Of a DNA stretch of 7,228 nucleotides, positions 6,472-7,228 are shown in pieces. The translations under genes were made by a program, and so were the position numbers. Below the pieces are notes generated by a model, which was not told where the DNA came from, ran no database searches, and saw nothing but the letters and a program-made list of their open reading frames with translations. The DNA comes from Oribacterium parvum (GTDB lineage: Bacteria; Bacillota; Clostridia; Lachnospirales; Lachnospiraceae), in contig CALIEL010000171.1 of assembly GCA_938022235.1 (NCBI GenBank), forward strand, positions 1 to 7,228, in the 5' to 3' direction. The stretch's first letter is position 1; each line of letters opens with the position of its first letter.

Positions 6472-7228
6472 ATGAGTGTAGAGTTGGTAGGAAAACAGGG
6501 AGGGCAGAAGCCTTCCTTTATGAAAAATGATGTGCTTTGGAACGGCATAGGCAGTATGTGCTATGCCTTAGCCTCCATGGTTCTGGCTTTCTTTGTCCTT
6601 CGTTTAGGGGGAGAGGAGCAGGGAGGAATCTTCGGCTTCGGGTACTCTACTTTAGGACAACAGTTTTTCATTGTGGCTTACTTTGGGCTTCGACCCTTTC
6701 ATATTACGGATATGAAGGGAGAGTTTTCTTTTCGGCAGTATAGGCAGTTTCGCAGTCTTACCGGAGGATTGGCTCTAATTTTGGCTGTGCTTTTTCTTCT
6801 TTTTCAGTACGGTAGCGGGCTTTATAGCGGGGAGAAGAGTCTGATATTATTCTTCCTATGCCTTTTTAAAATAGGGGATGCCTTTTGTGATGTCTATGAG
6901 TCGGAGCTGCAAAGAAGGGGCGTCTTGTATAAGGCAGGGCAATCCATGTTTCTTCGCACGGTTTTTTCCGTCCTGGCTCTGCTGATTTTTCTTTTAATCA
7001 CTAAAAATCTTTTCCTGGGAGCCATTGCTATGAATCTGGCACAGGCGGCCTCCTTCTTTCTCTTTTCCTTTCTCCCTTTAAAAGCCACCAAGCCCCTGGG
7101 GGAAGAAAAGAGTCTCGGTAAGTCGGATTTAGTAAAGCTATGGAAGGAGGTTTTTACCCTCTTTCTTTCCGTGTTCTTAGATTTTTATGTTTTTTCTTCC
7201 AGCAAATATGCTGTGGATCAGGTCTACG
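6472..7228 (+). CDS. Wzx-like polysaccharide flippase, N-terminal part (runs off window)
   Basis: An open frame runs from 6472 to the window edge with no stop, giving 252 residues of an incomplete protein. It is strongly hydrophobic, with likely membrane segments near 25-45, 58-73, 98-112, 124-135, 162-176 and 181-203, and another beginning near 228. WNGIGSMCYALASM at 23-36, GGIFGFGYSTLGQQ at 51-64 and the late SSSKYAVDQVY resemble the polysaccharide biosynthesis/Wzx transporters I recall from Lachnospiraceae. Such proteins flip undecaprenyl-linked glycan units outward across the membrane. The start is uncertain. ATG 6472 has no clear ribosome binding site, while in-frame ATG 6520 has GGGAGGG about 15 bases upstream and gives an N-terminus closer to relatives. 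It begins 21 bp after the preceding glycosyltransferase, so it probably belongs to the same operon. Confidence 0.87.
   Translation, partial: MSVELVGKQGGQKPSFMKNDVLWNGIGSMCYALASMVLAFFVLRLGGEEQGGIFGFGYSTLGQQFFIVAYFGLRPFHITDMKGEFSFRQYRQFRSLTGGLALILAVLFLLFQYGSGLYSGEKSLILFFLCLFKIGDAFCDVYESELQRRGVLYKAGQSMFLRTVFSVLALLIFLLITKNLFLGAIAMNLAQAASFFLFSFLPLKATKPLGEEKSLGKSDLVKLWKEVFTLFLSVFLDFYVFSSSKYAVDQVY

Overview
The window looks like a piece of chromosome from a low-to-moderate-GC Bacillota species, most likely a Lachnospiraceae-type clostridium. The clues are strong AAGGAGG ribosome binding sites, a secreted L,D-transpeptidase with ChW-like and choline/glucan-binding-like wall repeats, and a Wzx-like flippase of the type I associate with that family. 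This placement is inference from protein style; no rRNA or other taxonomic marker is present.

Layout. Positions 1-783 hold no convincing gene. They contain a dense repeat field: three gap-free 98-bp direct repeats (351-644), then two related units in the opposite orientation (664-724 and 750-811). Together these form a nested, imperfect palindrome of about 320 bp. Next, on the minus strand, is a two-gene operon read from 3428 down to 784: a secreted L,D-transpeptidase (1821-3428) followed 11 bp later by a GT2 glycosyltransferase (784-1809), whose last codons lie inside the repeat field. A divergent promoter region (3429-3560) separates it from a plus-strand operon. That operon encodes a VioA-like DegT/DnrJ/EryC1 sugar aminotransferase (3561-4673), an ATP-grasp ligase overlapping it by ATGA (4670-5716), a DPM1-like GT2 glycosyltransferase (5758-6450), and the start of a Wzx-like polysaccharide flippase (6472 to the window end).

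How the genes may work together. The plus-strand genes fit assembly of a cell-surface glycan. The aminotransferase would make a nucleotide-linked 4-amino-4,6-dideoxy sugar. The translationally coupled ATP-grasp enzyme could acylate that amine, for example with an amino acid. The glycosyltransferases would build the repeat unit on a lipid carrier, and the flippase would export it. The minus-strand operon adds a wall crosslinking enzyme and another sugar transferase, tying the glycan locus to peptidoglycan remodelling. The families are clear from sequence; the exact sugar, the acyl group and the linkage between the two operons are inference.

The least explained parts are the repeat palindrome, in which two different arm pairs match exactly while surrounding sequence has diverged, and the coupled aminotransferase/ATP-grasp pair.
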